Positions 59,249-64,000 of a stretch of 64,000 nt of DNA are shown one piece after another. A program made the position numbers and the translations under genes. Within the stretch, counting starts at the first letter, position 1; each line of letters starts with the position of its first letter. This stretch comes from Piliocolobus tephrosceles. Lineage: Eukaryota > Chordata > Mammalia > Primates > Cercopithecidae. The notes beneath the pieces are model-generated. The model was not told the DNA's origin. It ran no database searches and was given only the letters and a program-made list of their open reading frames with translations. The stretch is from positions 28,855,091 through 28,919,090 of the forward strand of contig NC_045452.1 of assembly GCF_002776525.5 (NCBI RefSeq), read 5' to 3'.

Positions 59249-59433
59249 CCGGGCGCGGTGGCTCACGCCTGTAATCCCAGCAGTTTGGGAGGCCGAGGCG
59301 GGCGGATCACGAGGTCAGGAGATTGAAACCATCCTGGCTAACACAGTGAAAACCCGTCTCTACTAAAAATGCAAAAAATCAACTGGGTGTGGTGGCAGGT
59401 GCCTGTAGTCCTAGCTACTTGGGAGGCTAAGGA
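59249..59433 (+). repeat. Truncated Alu (plus strand)
   Basis: Starts at the canonical 5' end 'ggccgggcgcggtggctcac' and stops after 'gaggctaagg' in the second monomer, joined directly to unrelated sequence with no A-tail. Confidence 0.92.
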
Positions 59434-61558
59434 CTCTGCCATTGCAGTCCCTTTGCAGTAGTGATGGAGTCCTGAGGGCGAGCGAGGCGCGTTCATGCTG
59501 TAGCCCGGGGACACGTCACCCGCTTCCAGGAAGGGTCTGCTCTAAGTCTGTTTCTCTCTGGTTCAGTGCAGGGTAATGTGTGCTGCTCCCGCTCAGCATT
59601 GCCTCTGGTGTTGGTGTTACGGTGTCGGAGAGGGAGCAGCTCGCATGAAATATGGGCTGCTCACCCTTCGCCTGTCCAGGGGCCCTCCCTGGGCTTGCTG
59701 GCCATCACCCTGTGGTGGCCACAGCGTTTTCACAAGGCCAGCACGCCTGGCGAAGAGAGAGCATGTGGAGGGGAGGTGATGTCTCCTTTAGAAAGCTGTT
59801 TGATATCATATTTAGAGGTTTGGTGGTTTGGTGGTTTCAGTTAACTTGTTTTTCTGTCAAATGGGGGCCTGGGTGTGCTGGCTTCCTCTGACTGTCTGAT
59901 CATGAAGGTTTTCAGGGCGAGGCATCTGTGCGTCAGGCACAGCTGGTCACGGATGCGACCCGCCCAGCGACGAAGGCATCAGTAGATTTTGAAAGTGGCC
60001 TTAAGAAGGTACAAGTAATATTACCTCTGATGTCAGCCGAGCAAAGTCGAGGCCAACATGAGCACCTTCTCTCCTGTAGCTCACATTCAGAGGGCTGGGA
60101 CGAAGCTCCTGTATTTCAGCAAATCAGAAGCTTTGGTTGAACATTCAGGACTCTAAGTGATATCCTGGAGTACAGCGAGAAAAAATGGAAATTCTTGTGA
60201 AAAAGTGAGTTAAAAAAATTATAATCCTGACGTTGCCTCTGGGTTACTTAGTTCGCACAGTAAATTTAGGTGAACCCCCACTCCCCCGCAGCCCCTGTCA
60301 CAAGGGCTGTATTGGCAGTGTGAAAATACAGATAGAAACCATGAAGCTTCAGCAAGTTCTTCGGAAACAACCAGTCATTAAATGGATTCAATGCTTGAAG
60401 TCTGGGTGACATTTCTCCCTGTGATTCTGTCTCGCCCCCACCTCCTTTCCGAGTCTAGGAGTCTTGCAGCGGTCACTTCCCCAGGCAGCTTTGCTGCTGT
60501 GCTGTGGGCTGTCTGTGCGCTGGAACCAGTTAGACTTCCTCCCTGTCCTTCTATCCCAGTCTCTTCTTCAAACATGCCCGTGTCTCTGTGGTCTTGGTTG
60601 TCACGCTGTCTCCTGGGCCCCTCCTCTGAACTCTGAAGCACTGTGCTTATGCAACTGTTTTCTGTCACTTGATCACTGTCAGCATTGGGTTATTCTGTCC
60701 TCATCAGCTTTTGAGTTAATGCCAGGGTCTGAGTGCCTCATCCTAAGCACTGTTCTACCTTAGTGGAGAATTCATGCATGTAGCTGCCATTTATTAGATG
60801 CCAGAGGGTGCTGGGCATGTGCCGGTCACCTTGACATCCGTGATTCTTTCCTTGAGTTGTCCCCTCACCTGTGATGGCTGTAGGGACTTACTGCCTTTGC
60901 GTTGTGGTTGGGTGAGGCCTGGGAGGCTCAGTGTGGGGGGTCCCGCTGGGCCCAAGGTCCTCGCGGTTCTGCATGCCCTCCTCCTGGCTCCCTGCACAGC
61001 CTCCCTGCTGGGGAGCTTTCAGGAGTCCTCCAGAAGCAACTGAGAATATACAGGGAGTGCCCCAAACAGTACATAGCGTATCTGTTTAATGAACTGTACC
61101 CGCTGGGGTCTGGGGCCAGCTCAGGCATTCCCATCCTCCTTTGATGACCTCCGTTACCAAACAGTTTCGGCGGACAGCCTGACAAGTGGAGCATGAGACA
61201 GGTTCAAGGTAATTACGGATCTTTCTGTCGAATTCCGGACAAGGGCTGTCAGTTACCCGCTCAGGCTCTGCAGTGGAGCACTGAACAAAAGAGTCAGGTG
61301 TGAACGGGAGCCTTGCTCTGCGAGGACACACAGCCCAGTAGAGCAGAAACTTAGTCCTGAGTGTTTACCAAGCTGGCAAGGAGCAGTATTCACCCTGCTC
61401 TTCATAAGCCACTCTTACCTGGTCTGCAGAAGTTTTAAAGTTTTTAACTCAAAGTGAAAACAAAACTGCTCACCAAAAAGCAAACTCACAAAAATAAACA
61501 AATGAGACTGGTCTTGGGGACTGAAAATTGTTTCATTATCTTTAAGTATATAGCTATT
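59434..61558. other. Unassigned intron sequence
   Basis: No clear Alu, L1 or exon-like segment. 60780-60870 resembles an ancient repeat ('tttattagatgccagagggt'). Confidence 0.4.
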
Positions 61559-61850
61559 CTTTTTTTTTTTGAGACAGAGTCTCCCTCTGTCACCCAGTCT
61601 GGAGCGTAGTGGCACGATCTCAGCTCACTGCAACCTCTGCCTCCCGGGTTCATGCCATTCTCCTGCCTCAGCCTCCTGAGTACTGGGACTACAGGCGCCC
61701 TCCACCACGCCCAGCTAATTGTTTGAATTTTTAGTAGAGGCAGGATTTCACCTGTTAGGCTGGATGGTCTCGATCTCCTGTCCTCATGATCCACCTGCCT
61801 CAGCCTCCCAAAGTGCTGGGATTACAGGCATGAGCCACCGTGCCCAGCCA
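61559..61850 (-). repeat. Alu (minus strand)
   Basis: 'gagacagagtctccctctgtc'; ends 'accgtgcccagcc'. Confidence 0.95.
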
Positions 61851-62204
61851 GCTATTCTTGAGATTAATATTTTCACCTGACAGTCATCAGGCTTGGCTTT
61901 TTTGTGGGGGGCAGTGACAGAGAGGGTTCTTCTGTGGTCTTCTGCGGAGGGCTGTGGGCGTTTGTATTCCGGCGGAGGTATGTTCTGTGCTTTGCTTTTG
62001 TTTCGAAGAAAGGCGTCATCTCGTGTCCATTTTAGGTTTCCTGTTTGAACATTTCAGACTGTTTATAAGGATTGACATTTGGTGATTTTTATCCTGTTCT
62101 TTAAAGAACAAAGATAAAATCTTATTTTTGAAAAATAGAAGAAAATGCATTCTAGCCTGCAGTTACCACATAGACCCACTGCATCTGTGGGAAATCTTGG
62201 ACAT
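61851..62204. other. Unassigned intron sequence
   Basis: Nothing recognised. Confidence 0.4.
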
Positions 62205-63372
62205 ACAGTTCTGTGCCACGTAATGACGTTTTTATCAGCACTGGATGGCGTATACCACAGAAGTGTGTGTGAGCTGGAAAATTCCTCTCGCCCGGTGACA
62301 TCATGGCCATCGTAATGTCTTAGCACCATGCATTACCCACGTGTTAGTGGTGATGCTGGTGTCAGCAAACCTACTGCACTGCTGGTCTATAAGAAATGCA
62401 GTTCATAATAACTTGATCATGATAGTAAATGACTGTGTTACTGGTTTAAGTGCTTACTATACTATAATCGTTATTTTAGAATGTAATACTTCTACTTATT
62501 AAAAAAAAAAAAGTTAACTGTTAAACAGCCTCAGGCTGGTCTTTCAGGAGGTATCCAGAAGAAGGCATCGTTATCAGAGGAGATGATAGCTCCCTAGGTG
62601 CTGGGCTGTTGCACCTGAAGACCTTCCAGTGGGACAAGGTGTGGAGGTGGAATTAATGTGGTATTAATGATCCGGTGATATGAATGATCCTGACCCTGTA
62701 TAGGCCTAGGCTAATGTTTGTATCTTAGCATTTAACAAAAAAAGTTGAAAAAGTAAAAAGTAAAATTTTAAAGACAGAAAAAAGCTTATAGAATAAGAAT
62801 ATAAAGAAAAAATAATTTTGATACAGCTGTACAATGTATCTGAGTTTTAAGCTAAGTGTTATTAGAAAGGAGTCAAGTTAAAAAGTTCATAAAGTAAAAA
62901 AGGTACCGTAAGCTAAAGTTAATTTATTATTGAAGAAGGACATTAATAATCATAAATGTAGTGTGGCCTGAGTATACAGTGCTTGTGAAGTCTCCAGTTG
63001 TGCACTGTAATGTTCCAGGCCTCACAGCCACTCAGTACTCACTCACTGACTCACCCAGAGCAACTTCCAGCCCTGGAGGCTCCACTTGTCGTAAGTGCCC
63101 TATACAGGTGTACAGTTTTTTGTCTCCGCTACTTTATCTGTAGTGTACCTTTTCTGTGTTTAGATATGTTGAGATATACAAAAACTGACCTCTGTGTTCA
63201 TTTGCCCACAGTAACACGCTGCACAGGTTTGTAGCCCAGGAGCAACAGGCTATACCGTATAGCCTAGGCGTGCAGTAGGCTTCGCTCTAGGTTTGTGTAA
63301 GTGCACTCTGTGACGTTAACACGATGAAATAGACTAGTGATGCATTTTTCAGAATGTGTCCCTGTTAAGCAG
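62205..63372 (-). mobile_element. Tigger3-like DNA transposon, nearly complete
   Basis: The ends are imperfect inverted repeats: 'cagttctgtgccacgtaatg' at the left and 'gttaagcagtgcatggctg' at the right. Interior text fits a Tigger3-type non-autonomous element throughout, for example 'gaaaattcctctcgcccggt', 'gactgtgttactggtttaag', 'acagcctcaggctggtcttt', 'aagaccttccagtgggacaa', 'agcttatagaataag' and 'tgtagcccaggagcaacagg'. It encodes no transposase. The name is from memory. Confidence 0.75.
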
Positions 63373-63477
63373 TGCATGGCTGCATTATCACATCTGAATG
63401 ATATTTTTTAATCTATAGCTGGAAACATTTTGCTGTTTTCTCTTTCTCGATGCTATTTTAGCATTATTCAACATTTC

Positions 63478-63775
63478 TTTCTTTTTTTTTTTTGGAGGTG
63501 GAGTCTTGCTCTGTTGCCCAGGCTGGACTGCAGTGGCACAATCTTGGATCACTGCAGCCTCCACCTCCCAGGTTCAAGCAATTCTCCTGCCTCAGCCTGC
63601 AGGGTAGCTGGGATTACAGGCACCTGCCACCACACCTGGCTAATTTTTGTGTTTTTAGTAGAGATGGAGTTTCACCATGTTGGCCAGGCTGGTCTCAAAC
63701 TCCTGACCTCAGGTGATCTGCCTGCCTCAACCTCCCAAAATACTGGGATTACAGGTGTGAGCCACCATGGCCGGC
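63478..63775 (-). repeat. Alu (minus strand)
   Basis: 'ggaggtggagtcttgctctg'; ends 'accatggccggcc'. Confidence 0.95.
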
Positions 63776-64000
63776 CAGTTATTTCTAACTGTGGGAGAAA
63801 TAGACTAAAATAATAGAATGGAAGAATAAGAGATGCTATCAAGAATCATGTGATAGTGAAATAAACCATATCTTTTATGTGATCCTTGAATTTTCTTACT
63901 GTGTTACCCACACGATTGCATTATCTTTCAAAAAGGTATGAAAACAACCTGGAGACACCATTTTTGAAGTCTGTTTTTCTTTTAGTTTTCATTAAACACA
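63776..64000. other. Unassigned AT-rich intron end
   Basis: Nothing recognised. Confidence 0.4.

Overview
The window is a stretch of primate nuclear DNA lying inside one large gene. Four short, correctly spliced coding exons on the + strand (7981-8051, 20675-20803, 24488-24550, 37501-37615) join in frame into the first part of a Rab-GAP TBC domain. I recognise it as TBC1D22A rather than its paralogue TBC1D22B. All the rest is intron: the end of one upstream intron (1-7980), three complete introns of 12.6 kb, 3.7 kb and 12.9 kb, and at least 26.4 kb of the next intron. Neither the start nor the end of the gene is here.

The organism is very probably an Old World monkey (Cercopithecidae). Alu and primate L1 copies show that it is a primate. 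Several young Alus (4171-4467, the one running into the gap at 22288, and 28187-28487) carry 'ggcttgagccacc' and/or 'cgcccggctagttttttg', variants I associate with the AluYR lineage of macaques and baboons. The sequence is a draft: there is one 100-N gap and three 10-N gaps, and all three 10-N gaps fall inside tandem repeats.

Layout. 1-5 kb: old L1 fragments riddled with Alus, then an L2 and a minisatellite. 6-15 kb: mostly low-repeat sequence with the first exon, a GA-rich tract, ancient repeats and a 39-bp VNTR. 15-20 kb: Alus, MER20, old L1 and an Alu-split MER2. 20-25 kb: exons two and three. 25-30 kb: old L1, a solo LTR, another LTR fragment and a young Alu. 30-37 kb: GC-rich sequence with a 0.57-kb TG-rich minisatellite. 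37.5 kb: exon four. 38-45 kb: a 192-bp local duplication, tandem repeats and ancient repeats. 44-54 kb: three L1 blocks in both orientations, one split by an LTR. 55-64 kb: Alus and a nearly complete Tigger3-like DNA transposon.

I found no novel multi-gene system, CRISPR array, RNA gene or second protein gene. The observations most worth checking are a possible in-frame 21-nt microexon just before exon two, a possible frame-shifting cryptic exon at 12636-12711, the recent local duplication, a 30-bp perfect palindrome, and the tandem repeats holding the assembly gaps.
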